A stretch of 64,000 nucleotides of DNA from Cryptoclostridium sp964637365 (GTDB taxonomy: Bacteria > Bacillota > Dehalobacteriia > UBA7702). The notes beneath the pieces are model-generated. The model was not told the DNA's origin and searched no databases. It saw nothing but the letters and a program-made list of their open reading frames with translations. Numbering within the stretch: position 1 is the stretch's first letter; every line of letters starts with the position of its first letter. Below, one piece after another: positions 41,417 to 50,925 of the stretch. The position numbers and the translations under genes were made by a program. Where the stretch lies: positions 16,581 through 80,580 of the forward strand of contig CAZWWH010000007.1 of the NCBI GenBank assembly GCA_964637365.1, written 5' to 3'.

Positions 41417-41966
41417 AGAATATCTGGCCGAAGCCGAAGAACGAATGAACAAATCTGCCGAAGCGCTAAAACGTGAATTTGCCACGCTACGTGCTGGTCG
41501 CGCAACTCCTGCATTGCTTGATAAAATTCAGGTGGACTATTATGGTGCCATGACTCCCTTGAATCAGATGGCCAATATCTCCGCCCCTGAAAGCCGTATG
41601 CTTATGATTCAGCCCTGGGATAAAAGTGCTATGAAAGGGATTGAAAAAGCGATTCTCGCTTCCGACCTTGGCTTGACTCCTACCAATGACGGTACGGTGA
41701 TTCGTATTGCCATTCCTCAGCTTACCGAAGAACGTAGAAAAGAGCTTGTGAAAATCGTAAAGAAAAAATCAGAAGAAGCGAAGGTTGCAGTGCGCAACAT
41801 TCGACGTGATTTGAATGATGAAATCAAGAAATTAGAAAAAGCCCATGAAGTCTCCGAAGATGACGCGAAAAACGGCTTAGATGATGCCCAAAAATTGACG
41901 GAAAAAGCCATCAAAAAATTGGATGAAATCACCGTCGCCAAAGAAGCGGAGATTATGGAAGTTTAA
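41409..41966 (+). CDS. frr: Ribosome recycling factor
   Basis: Splits post-termination ribosomes with EF-G. 185 residues with LRAGRATPALLDKIQVDYYG, the long helical-bundle domain and EERRKELVKIVKKKSEEAKV. Overlaps pyrH by 8 bases. Confidence 0.97.
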   Translation: MIKEYLAEAEERMNKSAEALKREFATLRAGRATPALLDKIQVDYYGAMTPLNQMANISAPESRMLMIQPWDKSAMKGIEKAILASDLGLTPTNDGTVIRIAIPQLTEERRKELVKIVKKKSEEAKVAVRNIRRDLNDEIKKLEKAHEVSEDDAKNGLDDAQKLTEKAIKKLDEITVAKEAEIMEV

Positions 41967-42021
41967 TTTTGTCTTAATGCAAATGCATTTTTTAAAATTA
42001 AATCAAGGGAGGTGTAACGGA

Positions 42022-42186
42022 ATGTATAAAATCACTGACGAATGCGTAGCTTGCGGTACTTGCATGGACGAATGCCCTCATGATGCTATCAAAGAAGGCG
42101 ACGTTTATGAAATCGATCAGGACGCTTGCCAAGAATGCGGCAGCTGCATCGATGCTTGCCCCAGCGATGCTATTATCGAAGAATAA
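42022..42186 (+). CDS. 2[4Fe-4S] clostridial-type ferredoxin
   Basis: Small electron carrier of 54 residues. Two full cluster motifs: Cys8, 11, 14 and 18, and Cys36, 39, 42 and 46. Such ferredoxins serve pyruvate- and indolepyruvate:ferredoxin oxidoreductases; an iorAB pair is encoded 12 kb away. The ATG at 42022 has GGGAGGTG upstream. A strong terminator follows, so it may also be expressed above its neighbours. Confidence 0.95.
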   Translation: MYKITDECVACGTCMDECPHDAIKEGDVYEIDQDACQECGSCIDACPSDAIIEE

Positions 42187-42194
42187 TTAAGCAT

Positions 42195-42226
42195 AAAACC
42201 CCCTCGGTTTTCGAGGGGGTTTTTGT
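42195..42226 (+). terminator. Intrinsic terminator after ferredoxin gene
   Basis: AAAACCCCCTCG (42195-42206) pairs with CGAGGGGGTTTT (42212-42223). It lies only 13 bases before uppS, so uppS needs readthrough or a promoter hidden in this region. Confidence 0.92.
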
Positions 42227-42238
42227 CAATTAACGGAT

Positions 42239-42973
42239 ATGATGAGTGTAGATTTATTAAAACAGATTGATTTGGAACGGGTACCACAGCATATTGCCAT
42301 TATTATGGACGGCAATGGCCGTTGGGCCAAAAAGCAAAAGCTCGCCCGTATCAAGGGCCATGCCGCGGGTACCAAAATCATCAAAAATTTGATCCAGAAG
42401 TGCAGCGATTTGGGTGTCAAAGTGCTGACCCTTTATTGTTTCTCCACAGAAAATTGGCGCCGCCCCATGGAGGAAGTGAATTTCCTTATGGATTTGATTC
42501 GCGGCTACTTGGTACGGGAAGCCAATGATATGATGGCTGAGGGGGTTCGCCTTCGTGGTATCGGCAATTTGGACTCATTGCCGAATAAAGTGAAAGAAGA
42601 AATTTATCGTGTCAGCGAGATGACCAAAGACTGTAAAAAAATTGACCTGAACATCGCCATCAATTACGGCGGTCGTCAGGAGATTTTGCGTGCTGTAAAA
42701 ACCATCTCCCAAGAGATTCAACAAGGAACACTCAATGCCGATGATTTGGACGAAGCGGCATTTTCAAAATATTTATACACCGCAGGCCAGCCTGATCCAG
42801 ATCTGTTGATTCGTACTTCCGGTGAGCAGCGAATCAGCAATTACCTGCTCTGGCAGTTGGCTTACACGGAAATTTATTTTACCGATGTGAATTGGCCTGA
42901 TTTCGACGAAGAAGAGCTGTATCGGGCTGTACTCGCATATCAAAATCGGAATCGCCGCTTTGGCGGAATCTGA
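42239..42973 (+). CDS. uppS: Undecaprenyl diphosphate synthase (cis-prenyltransferase)
   Basis: Makes the C55 lipid carrier for cell-wall synthesis. 244 residues: IAIIMDGNGRWAKKQ (catalytic Asp), GHAAGTKIIKN, LYCFSTENWRRP, and RTSGEQRISNYLLWQLAYTE. ATG at 42239 or 42242; neither has a strong ribosome site. Confidence 0.95.
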   Translation: MMSVDLLKQIDLERVPQHIAIIMDGNGRWAKKQKLARIKGHAAGTKIIKNLIQKCSDLGVKVLTLYCFSTENWRRPMEEVNFLMDLIRGYLVREANDMMAEGVRLRGIGNLDSLPNKVKEEIYRVSEMTKDCKKIDLNIAINYGGRQEILRAVKTISQEIQQGTLNADDLDEAAFSKYLYTAGQPDPDLLIRTSGEQRISNYLLWQLAYTEIYFTDVNWPDFDEEELYRAVLAYQNRNRRFGGI

Positions 42974-42989
42974 GAATAGAGGTGCTTGG

Positions 42990-43790
42990 ATGTTAAAAAC
43001 CAGAGTTATTAGTGCATGTGTGTTTGTGCCGCTGATTTTGATTGCCACCCTTTTGGGCGGTTGGTTTTTTGCGGCGTTGATGCTTTTCGTTGCCGCCGTA
43101 GGTGGCTATGAATTTCAAAGAATTTTGGCCGCGCGCCAGTTGAAATTTCATTATCCTTTATTTTTGGGATTTACAGTGTTGATTTTTCTGGCCTCATTAT
43201 TATCGGAGCATTATGAATCCATCTCATTAATTCTGCTCTTTTTACTTTTTGCTCTGTTGGCCATTTTATTCGTTTTTGCAAAACTTCGGCCTGAGGAAGC
43301 GGGCTTATCATTTTTAGGTGCTGTCTATATTGGTTTTACTTTAAGTACCATGGTGGTGATGCGCTGCCAAATGGATCAGGGAATTTTTTTGATTTTCCTG
43401 GTGTTCATTATTCAGTGGCTCACCGACACTGGCGCCTATTTCGTGGGATCTACCTTGGGACGGCATAAATTGATGCCTAAAGTTAGCCCTAAAAAGTCCG
43501 TGGAGGGCGCCGTGGGGGGCGTTGTCGTGGCGGTCATTTCCGCTTTGATTTTTAATGCCTTTACCCATATTTTGCCTTGGGGATGGCTCATTCTTGTGAC
43601 AATTTGCGCCTCAATATTGGGACAAATGGGGGATTTGGTAGAAAGCGCCTTCAAACGCTGGGTCGGTGTAAAGGATTCCGGCAAGCTCATTCCCGGTCAC
43701 GGCGGCGCTTTGGATCGCTTTGACAGTCTCTTATTTATTGCGCCATTTCTCTGCTATTTTCTCATGATTTACACAAATCTGATACAATAG
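42990..43790 (+). CDS. cdsA: Phosphatidate cytidylyltransferase
   Basis: Makes CDP-diacylglycerol for phospholipid synthesis. 266 residues, about 7-8 membrane segments. Signature DTGAYFVGSTLGRHKL, KVSPKKSVEGAVGG and GVKDSGKLIPGHGGALDRFDS. ATG at 42990 follows AGAGGTG. Together with the fab-acc operon it covers membrane lipid supply. Confidence 0.95.
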   Translation: MLKTRVISACVFVPLILIATLLGGWFFAALMLFVAAVGGYEFQRILAARQLKFHYPLFLGFTVLIFLASLLSEHYESISLILLFLLFALLAILFVFAKLRPEEAGLSFLGAVYIGFTLSTMVVMRCQMDQGIFLIFLVFIIQWLTDTGAYFVGSTLGRHKLMPKVSPKKSVEGAVGGVVVAVISALIFNAFTHILPWGWLILVTICASILGQMGDLVESAFKRWVGVKDSGKLIPGHGGALDRFDSLLFIAPFLCYFLMIYTNLIQ

Positions 43791-43800
43791 GAGTTTATCA

Positions 43801-44943
43801 TTGAAAACGATCGGTATTTTAGGTTCAACGGGTTCCATTGGTACCCAAAGTCTTGATGTAGTCGGCTGGTTTCCGGAAGAATATGATGTCCAGGTTTTGG
43901 CTGCCAACAACCAATGGGAGCTTTTGGCGGCGCAAACCAGAAAGTTTTCTCCCCAGCTGGTGACAATTTACGATGAAACAAAATATCTTCTTTTGAAAGA
44001 AGCGCTTCCCGATTTCTCCGGTGAGATCATGTGTGGGGAAGATGGCTTAAAAGCCGCCGCTGAAATGCGTGTGGATATGATGATTCATGGTATTGCCGGC
44101 ATGGCGGGACTCAACCCTTTGCTGCAAACCCTGAAGGTAGGTAATCCTGTGGCTTTTGCCAATAAGGAAAGTTTGGTCACTGCGGGACATCTTGTGATGG
44201 ATTTGGCAAAGCAAAATAATACGGTGTTGCTGCCGGTAGATAGCGAGCACTCCGCCATTTTTCAGTGCTTGATGGGGGGGCGCAGCGGTCTGCATAAACT
44301 GGTGCTAACAGCTTCTGGAGGCCCCTTTCGTGAATTTACCCCAGAGCAATTAAAAGCCGTCACACCGGCAATGGCGTTAAAGCATCCCACCTGGGACATG
44401 GGAGCGAAAGTCACTATTGACAGTTCCACCATGATGAATAAGGGTCTTGAAGTTATTGAGGCCCATTGGCTTTTTGATGTGGATTACGATGATATCGACG
44501 TGCTGATTCAGCCCCAAAGTATCATTCATTCCATGGTGAGCTTTAAAGACGGCTCTTTTATCGGCCATTTAGGGAAAGCCGATATGCGGATCCCCATACA
44601 ATTCGCCCTGACCTATCCGGAACGGCGGGATAATCCTTTGGAACCTTTGAATTTTGCGAAACTTGGACATATTGATTTTTACGCTCCACGTCGGGATGTT
44701 TTTCCACTGTTGGATTTGGCTTATGAAGCAGGTAAGGCCGGCGGCACCGAAACGGCGGTTTTGAATGCCGCCAATGAAACCTTGGTGTATATGTTCCTGG
44801 CAGAGCGAATAAAATATACTGATATCTATTCTTATGCGGTAAAAGCCATTGAGGCCTATGACCATATTGCGGCACCTTCTCTTGATGAGATCTTGGCGGC
44901 GGCAGACTGGGCCAAACAGTGGCTCAATGAGGTGATTTCTTGA
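43801..44943 (+). CDS. dxr: 1-deoxy-D-xylulose 5-phosphate reductoisomerase
   Basis: Second step of the MEP isoprenoid pathway. 380 residues. NADPH loop ILGSTGSIGTQSLDVV, LPVDSEHSAIFQCL, LTASGGPFR, and KVTIDSSTMMNKGLE (metal-binding). Start codon TTG at 43801 with AGGAG eight bases upstream. The stop overlaps the rseP start. Confidence 0.96.
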   Translation: MKTIGILGSTGSIGTQSLDVVGWFPEEYDVQVLAANNQWELLAAQTRKFSPQLVTIYDETKYLLLKEALPDFSGEIMCGEDGLKAAAEMRVDMMIHGIAGMAGLNPLLQTLKVGNPVAFANKESLVTAGHLVMDLAKQNNTVLLPVDSEHSAIFQCLMGGRSGLHKLVLTASGGPFREFTPEQLKAVTPAMALKHPTWDMGAKVTIDSSTMMNKGLEVIEAHWLFDVDYDDIDVLIQPQSIIHSMVSFKDGSFIGHLGKADMRIPIQFALTYPERRDNPLEPLNFAKLGHIDFYAPRRDVFPLLDLAYEAGKAGGTETAVLNAANETLVYMFLAERIKYTDIYSYAVKAIEAYDHIAAPSLDEILAAADWAKQWLNEVIS

Positions 44944-45962
44944 ACGCGATTATTACAGTTCTTTTGACGCTGCTCATGTTTGGCATCATCATCTTTGCCC
45001 ATGAGTTCGGTCACTTACTCTGTGCCAAAAAATGCCATATTTATGTGGAAGAATTTGCCGTAGGGATGGGGCCGAAATTATTTTCTTTTCACAAGGGAGA
45101 AACCCAGTATACATTACGCCTACTTCCCATTGGCGGCTATTGTAAGATGCCTGGGGAGGATGGGGAAAGCGAACATCCCAATGGTTTTGATAAAAAGTCT
45201 GTCCCTCAGCGGATGTTAGTGGTGGCTGGCGGCGCTTTGTTCAATTTCATTTTTGCCATTCTGCTGTTTATCATTGCTTATATGGCTTTGGGCACTCCCG
45301 TCAATGATGCCCGCATTGGTGAAGTGACGGAAGGAATGCCTGCGGCCACGGCGGGGATGATGGCTGGCGATGAAATTACCGCCATCAATGGCAAAGCCAT
45401 TGATACATGGGAGGAAGCCGTCGCCATGATTAATGCTAACGAAGGCAATGTCTTGAATTTCACGGTAAACCGTGACGGTAAAACCGTGGAAATGCAGATC
45501 ACGCCTCAGTTATCCGAGGATGGCACGCAATCAGTGATTGGAATTGTCCGTGACAGCGAGCGACTTTCCCTGTTTGGCGCCATTGGTAAAGGGTTTCAGC
45601 AGACCTATGATTTGACCAAACTCATTTTGGTTTCCTTGTTCGATATGGTGACAGGCCAAGCGGATGTGGAATTGGCCGGTCCCGTAGGCGTCGGACAGAT
45701 GGTAGGTCAGGTGGCACATTATGGTTTGTTGAATTTTATCATCTTTATCGCAGCGATCAGCGTAAACCTTGGCGTTGTTAATTTGCTTCCCTTGCCGGCT
45801 TTAGACGGCAGCCGTCTTGTGTTTCTGGCTATCGAAGGGCTGCGTGGGAAACCTGTGAGCGCCCAGGTAGAAGGAACCATTCATTTTGTGGGATTTGTTT
45901 TATTAATGGGACTCATGGTGGTTATTACCTACTTTGATGTTTCTCGGCTTATTGGCAGCTGA
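44940..45962 (+). CDS. rseP: Site-2 intramembrane metalloprotease RseP/RasP
   Basis: Cleaves membrane-embedded anti-sigma factors and signal peptides. 340 residues: zinc motif HEFGH at 21-25 in the first membrane helix, one PDZ domain at about 115-190 (GMPAATAGMMAGDEITAING), and the third-helix LPALDGSR motif. Start codon is TTG at 44940, overlapping the dxr stop (TTGA). Confidence 0.95.
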   Translation: MNAIITVLLTLLMFGIIIFAHEFGHLLCAKKCHIYVEEFAVGMGPKLFSFHKGETQYTLRLLPIGGYCKMPGEDGESEHPNGFDKKSVPQRMLVVAGGALFNFIFAILLFIIAYMALGTPVNDARIGEVTEGMPAATAGMMAGDEITAINGKAIDTWEEAVAMINANEGNVLNFTVNRDGKTVEMQITPQLSEDGTQSVIGIVRDSERLSLFGAIGKGFQQTYDLTKLILVSLFDMVTGQADVELAGPVGVGQMVGQVAHYGLLNFIIFIAAISVNLGVVNLLPLPALDGSRLVFLAIEGLRGKPVSAQVEGTIHFVGFVLLMGLMVVITYFDVSRLIGS

Positions 45963-45975
45963 TAAGGAGGTCGCC

Positions 45976-47031
45976 ATGAGACGAAAATCAAGGAAAATAA
46001 AAATCGGTTCGGTGGAAATAGGTGGCGATGCTCCTATTTCCATCCAGAGCATGAATAATACGAAAACTGCCGATGTGGAAAATACCTTGGCTCAGCTAAA
46101 GGCCTTGGCCAAAGCGGGTTGTGATATCGGCCGTTTGGCGGTGCCTGATATGGAAGCCGCCATAGCATTAAAAGAGATTTTGCCTGCTTCGCCTTTGCCT
46201 TTGGTGGCGGATATTCATTTTGACTATCGATTGGCTCTAGCTGCCATTGATGCGGGGATTGACGCACTGCGCATTAATCCTGGCAATATCGGTAGCGAAG
46301 AACGTATTCAGAAGGTATTGTCCGCTGCGCGGGAACGTAAGATCCCTATTCGTATCGGGATCAACGGCGGCTCGTTGGAAAAGGATTTGTTAGAGAAATA
46401 TGGCCCCAGTCCCGAAGCACTGGTAGAAAGTGCTTTACGTCAGGTGGCGATTTTTGAACGCTACGGTTTTGAGGATTATAAAATTTCCGTAAAGACCTCA
46501 TCAGTACCGAATACCATCGCCGCGTATGAGTTGCTGGGACAGAAAGTTGATTGTCCTCTTCACATCGGCGTTACAGAGGCTGGCACCTTATTAAAAGGAA
46601 GCATTAAATCCTCCCTGGGATTGGGTGTTATACTATACCAGGGCATCGGAGATACCATGCGTGTGTCCCTGACGGGAGACCCCGTTAACGAAGTAATGGT
46701 AGCCCGGGAAATATTAAAGGGGTTGGGACTCCGAAAAGAGGGCATTGAGATTATTTCTTGTCCCACCTGTGGGCGTACCAAAGTGGATTTGGAACGTATG
46801 GTCAATGCGACAGAAGCGGCTTTGGAGAATTTTAAACCGAAACGTCCCTTGACTGTGGCGGTGATGGGGTGTGAAGTCAATGGCCCCGGAGAAGCCAAGG
46901 AAGCAGATTATGGCATCGCTTCAGGACGTGGACAAGGGTTATTGTTAAAAGAGGGCGAGGTCGTGGGAAAGTTTTCCGAGGCGACCATTGTCGATGAATT
47001 GATTGGTTTAATCAGGAGGAATGAACAATGA
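45976..47031 (+). CDS. ispG: 4-hydroxy-3-methylbut-2-en-1-yl diphosphate synthase
   Basis: [4Fe-4S] enzyme of the MEP pathway. 351 residues. N-terminal TIM barrel (GDAPISIQSMNNTKTADVE) and the cluster region SCPTCGRTKVD with VMGCEVNGPGEAKEADYG, holding three Cys plus Glu. ATG at 45976 follows AAGGAGG. The stop overlaps proS by 4 bases. Confidence 0.95.
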   Translation: MRRKSRKIKIGSVEIGGDAPISIQSMNNTKTADVENTLAQLKALAKAGCDIGRLAVPDMEAAIALKEILPASPLPLVADIHFDYRLALAAIDAGIDALRINPGNIGSEERIQKVLSAARERKIPIRIGINGGSLEKDLLEKYGPSPEALVESALRQVAIFERYGFEDYKISVKTSSVPNTIAAYELLGQKVDCPLHIGVTEAGTLLKGSIKSSLGLGVILYQGIGDTMRVSLTGDPVNEVMVAREILKGLGLRKEGIEIISCPTCGRTKVDLERMVNATEAALENFKPKRPLTVAVMGCEVNGPGEAKEADYGIASGRGQGLLLKEGEVVGKFSEATIVDELIGLIRRNEQ

Positions 47032-48734
47032 GATACAGTAAAATGCTAGCGCCTACCTTGCGGGAAGTTCCTGCAGAAGCGGAAATTGCCAGCCATAAGC
47101 TGATGCTGCGTGCTGGTTTGATGAGAAAAGTGGCTTCGGGGGTCTATACTTATATGCCTTTGGGCTGGCGTACCATGGAAAAAATCAATGTCATCGTTCG
47201 GGAGGAAATGAACAATAGTGGTGCTCAGGAACTGCTGTTCCCCATCATTCAGCCGGCGGAGCTTTGGCAAAAAAGTGGCCGCTGGGATGTTTACGGTGAC
47301 GAAATGTGGCGCATTCGCGACCGCCACGGCCGTGATTTCTGCCTTGGCCCCACCCATGAGGAGGTTGTCACATCTCTCGTCTGTAATGAAGTGAAATCTT
47401 ATAAACAACTGCCTCTGATGCTCTATCAGATTCAGAATAAATATCGCGATGAACGTCGTCCCCGTTTTGGTTTGATGCGTGGTCGTGAGTTTGTGATGAA
47501 GGATTGCTACAGCTTTGACCGCGATGAAGCTGGCTTGGATGTTAGCTATCATATTATGTATGACGCTTACCGCCGCATTTTTAAACGCTGCGGTCTTGAT
47601 TTCCGTCCCGTAGAAGCCGATAATGGCGCTATTGGTGGTTCCTCGTCTCATGAATTTATGGTGCTGGCGGAAAGTGGTGAAGCTGAAATTCTCCATTGCG
47701 ATTCCTGTGACTACGCCGCCAATATCGAGATTGCCCAAACTGGAAAGTCGCCTGAGGATTGTCAGGAAGAAATGGGAGATGTGGAAAAGGTTTTCACTCC
47801 TAACTGCCGCACCATTGACGATGTGGTTTCCTATTTGAAATCTGACGTGAAAAAATCCATGAAAGCCCTGGTCTTTATGGCGGACAACGAACCTGTTTTG
47901 ATTTTCATCCGGGGGGATCGCCGTTTGAACGAAGTGGCTGTACAGAACTATCTTGGTGCAGTGACCTTTTACATGGCCACTGAAGAGGACTTACTCAGCG
48001 CCGGTCTCGTTCAGGGCTTTATCGGGCCTGTGGGACAAAAGCTCAAAGTATTGGTGGATCATGAAATCGCCAAGGGGCGCAATTTCTGCTGCGGCGCCAA
48101 TGACCGTGAGTATCATCTGGTCAATGTCAACTTTGGCCGTGATTTTGAAGGGGAAGTGGGCAATTTCCGTTTGGTGGAAGCTGGGGAAACCTGTCCCCAT
48201 TGCGGCGGTACTTTAAAAAGCGCCCGCGGCATCGAAGTGGGACAAGTTTTTAAACTGGGCACTAAATATAGCGAAGCTATGGGTGCCAACTATCTGGATG
48301 AAGAAGGAAAAGTCCAGCCCATGGTCATGGGATGTTACGGGATTGGCGTTGGCCGTACCTTGGCTGCCGCCATTGAACAGAATAACGATGAAAACGGCAT
48401 CATCTGGCCTTTGTCCATTGCTCCCTATCAAATCATCATTGTGCCTGTCAGTGAAAAGAGTGAAACCCAGGTAGCAGCATCGGAAAAACTATACAATGAT
48501 TTAACAGCCAAAGGATATGAAGTAATTCTTGATGACAGGGCAGAACGGGCCGGGGTGAAATTCAAGGATGCGGATCTTCTCGGCATTCCTCTTCGCATCA
48601 CCATTGGCGACAAGAGCTTGGCCAAAGGGGAATTGGAATACAAACTCAGACGAAGTGGCGAAGCCGGTACCATTCCCGTGGACAATGCCTTAGAAGCCAT
48701 TGCCGAATTGTTGCGCCGGGCTGACGAAAAATAA
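47028..48734 (+). CDS. proS: Prolyl-tRNA synthetase
   Basis: Bacterial-type class II synthetase with the YbaK-like editing insertion, 568 residues. Motif 2 RDERRPRFGLMRGREF, motif 3 GIGVGRTLAA, editing domain between about 220 and 390, and an anticodon domain at the C-terminus. It ends the uppS-cdsA-dxr-rseP-ispG-proS string; polC, which follows in Bacillus, is not here. Confidence 0.97.
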   Translation: MRYSKMLAPTLREVPAEAEIASHKLMLRAGLMRKVASGVYTYMPLGWRTMEKINVIVREEMNNSGAQELLFPIIQPAELWQKSGRWDVYGDEMWRIRDRHGRDFCLGPTHEEVVTSLVCNEVKSYKQLPLMLYQIQNKYRDERRPRFGLMRGREFVMKDCYSFDRDEAGLDVSYHIMYDAYRRIFKRCGLDFRPVEADNGAIGGSSSHEFMVLAESGEAEILHCDSCDYAANIEIAQTGKSPEDCQEEMGDVEKVFTPNCRTIDDVVSYLKSDVKKSMKALVFMADNEPVLIFIRGDRRLNEVAVQNYLGAVTFYMATEEDLLSAGLVQGFIGPVGQKLKVLVDHEIAKGRNFCCGANDREYHLVNVNFGRDFEGEVGNFRLVEAGETCPHCGGTLKSARGIEVGQVFKLGTKYSEAMGANYLDEEGKVQPMVMGCYGIGVGRTLAAAIEQNNDENGIIWPLSIAPYQIIIVPVSEKSETQVAASEKLYNDLTAKGYEVILDDRAERAGVKFKDADLLGIPLRITIGDKSLAKGELEYKLRRSGEAGTIPVDNALEAIAELLRRADEK

Positions 48735-48761
48735 GCTTTGTTGGCGAGCTAAAGTAGAATC

Positions 48762-48800
48762 AAGCAGCACTGCCTTGTGGTCAGTGCTGCTTTCGCTTGT
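48762..48800 (+). terminator. Terminator-like hairpin after proS
   Basis: AAGCAGCACTG (48762-48772) pairs with CAGTGCTGCTT (48782-48792); a weak T-rich stretch follows. Confidence 0.65.
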
Positions 48801-48830
48801 ATATTTATTGTTGGAAAAGGAACTAAAACG

Positions 48831-49942
48831 ATGAAGGAACTCATTGTGAGATTTGTGAAAAGAGAAACCGTGCTGGTCATCGCTGGAGTTTTGGCAATGG
48901 TTTCTTGCTTTTTGATACCACCTGACACAGAATATGCTGATTATATTGATACCAGAACTCTGATTTTGTTATTTTGCCTTATGGCAGTTACTGCGGGACT
49001 ACAGGATATCGGTTTTTTCCATTATATGGGCAGTAGACTCCTGGCCCATGTAAGAACGAGAAAAAGTCTCGCCGGGATTTTGGTGTTTCTTTGTTTTTTA
49101 GCAGTATGTTTATTACCAATGATGCGGCTTTGATTACTTTTGTGCCATTGAGTATCCTTATTTTAAAAATGGCCCAACGGGAATCTTTGGTTTGTATTAC
49201 AGTGATCTTGCAAACCATTGCGGCCAATCTTGGCAGTATGCTGACCCCCATTGGCAATCCGCAGAATCTTTATTTATATACCAGATCCCAATACTCTATG
49301 GCGGAATTTATCCTAACTATGCTGCCTTATACCTTAATATCAGGTGCTTTTCTCGTGCTGGGAATATGTTTGATCGGGCAGAAAGACGAGGGAATTGAGG
49401 CTTTGTCCATGGAATTCACCCCACTTAACAAAAAGCGTTTTGGCTATTATCTGACGCTGTTTTTCCTTTGCCTTTTGTCAGTTGTGAAAATTCTTCGGGT
49501 GGAAGTCCTTTTCGTTATCATTTTGGCATCGCTTCTTTTAGAGAATCGCAACCTATTGATGAAAATTGACTATGGCCTGCTTCTCACCTTTGTGGCTTTT
49601 TTTGTTTTAATTGGTAATCTGGGACGATTCCCTATGCTTCGTGATTTTGTGACCGATGTCTTCTATGGTCATGAGGCTTTGACGACAGTAGTGGCAAGCC
49701 AGGTTATTAGTAATGTCCCCGCGGCATTGGTGCTTTCGGAATTTACATCCCAGTGGAAGGATTTGATTGTCGGTACCAATCTGGGAGGATTGGGGACTTT
49801 GATTGCCTCCATGGCCAGTTTGATTTCCTATAAACAAATCGCTCTTGAGTACCCCCATTTAAAAGGTCGCTATCTGATAAATTTTACCGTATGGAATTTA
49901 GCTTTCCTCGGCGTACTGATGGTGCCTGCCATACTTTTATAA
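48831..49942 (+). pseudogene. SLC13/ArsB-type anion permease, frameshifted
   Basis: Two frames join into one membrane protein of about 370 residues. The first (48831-49133) gives MKELIVRFVKRETVLVIAG... and runs off into a short wrong tail; the second continues from about 49091 with FFSSMFITNDAALITFVPLS and the family motif ANLGSMLTPIGNPQNL. They meet at a T6 run at 49094-49099; one extra T would restore a single frame (LCFFSSMF). The ion or anion carried is unknown. Could be a true pseudogene, a phase-variable gene or a sequence error. Confidence 0.8.
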
Positions 49943-49948
49943 ATATTT

Positions 49949-50058
49949 AAGGCTGTCGATAACGTCTTATAACGAACAAAGTCTCTGAGTGGAACACATC
50001 ACGTTTCAGCTCAGAGACCTATCTCCGTTGGAGTCTTTGGGGACAGCCTTTATTTTGT
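49949..50058. other. Branched structured element / terminator between convergent genes
   Basis: Outer stem AAGGCTGTC (49949-49957) with GACAGCCTT (50042-50050); inner stem GTCTCTGAG (49981-49989) with CTCAGAGAC (50010-50018). A T-rich stretch follows. It lies between the plus-strand permease and the minus-strand reductase. Confidence 0.6.
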
Positions 50059-50067
50059 TTTGATTGG

Positions 50068-50910
50068 TTATTTTACAATTTGCATAAACCATTCTACGGT
50101 TTGGGGATCATAGTGGGAGAAAAAGGCGCTCTCTCCTTGATCTAAGGAGGCAATTTGTTCCATTTCCTCCTTGCTTAAAGTAAAATCAAAGACATTGAAG
50201 TTCTCAATCATGCGTTTTTTATGGGTTGATTTGGGAATCACCACAACACCATTTTGAATTAAGAAGCGAAGCGCTGTTTGTGCCACGGTTTTATTATATT
50301 TTTTCCCAATCGTTTTTAGGGTTGTATTATTGAACATATCATTTTTCCCTTCAGCAAAGGGGCCCCAGGATTCAATCTGGGTGTTGTATTTTTTCATAAT
50401 TTCGTGGGCTTGTTTTTGCTGCTGGAATACATGGGTTTCCACTTGGTTGACTGCTGGAGGAACTTCACAGAAGGTCGTCAGGTCAATGAAGCGGTCAGGA
50501 TAAAAATTGGAAACGCCGATAGCCCGGATTTTTTCTGTATGGTAGGCCTCCTCCATCGCACGATAGGTACCGTAGTAATCGTTGAAAGGCTGATGAATGA
50601 GGAGTAAGTCGATGTAATCTGTCTGGAGCTTCCGTAGGGATTCCTCGATGGAAGCCTTGGCCTTTTCGTATCCCGCATTGGTAATCCAGACTTTTGTGGT
50701 GATGAACAATTCTTCACGAGGCACCCCGCATTTGATCATCGCATTTCCCACTCCTTCTTCATTTCCATAAGCCTGGGCTGTGTCAATGGAACGGTAGCCC
50801 ACATGAATGGCGTCTAGTACGCAGCGTTCGCATTCTGAGGGATCAACTTGATAAACGCCATAACCGAGAATCGGCATGGTAACGCCGTTGTTTAATGTTA
50901 CAAATTCCAT
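50068..50910 (-). CDS. Aldo/keto reductase
   Basis: NADPH-dependent carbonyl reductase of 280 residues, beta/alpha barrel. Catalytic tetrad: Asp and Tyr in RSIDTAQAYGNEEGVG, Lys in LFITTKVW, His in DLLLIHQPF. IGVSNFYPDRF and IPKSTHKKRM (cofactor site) are also present. The ATG at 50910 follows GAGGAGG. It is 15 bases after the flavodoxin pseudogene on the same strand, so the two were probably one operon under the divergent LysR gene. It is the only intact gene in this small region. Confidence 0.93.
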   Translation of the reverse strand: MEFVTLNNGVTMPILGYGVYQVDPSECERCVLDAIHVGYRSIDTAQAYGNEEGVGNAMIKCGVPREELFITTKVWITNAGYEKAKASIEESLRKLQTDYIDLLLIHQPFNDYYGTYRAMEEAYHTEKIRAIGVSNFYPDRFIDLTTFCEVPPAVNQVETHVFQQQKQAHEIMKKYNTQIESWGPFAEGKNDMFNNTTLKTIGKKYNKTVAQTALRFLIQNGVVVIPKSTHKKRMIENFNVFDFTLSKEEMEQIASLDQGESAFFSHYDPQTVEWFMQIVK

Positions 50911-50925
50911 AATAAGTTCCTCCTC

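Noticed and set aside
42195..42226. End of the operon at the ferredoxin terminator
   Set aside because: uppS starts 13 bases later without a visible promoter, so readthrough is assumed and the terminator is not treated as a true operon boundary.
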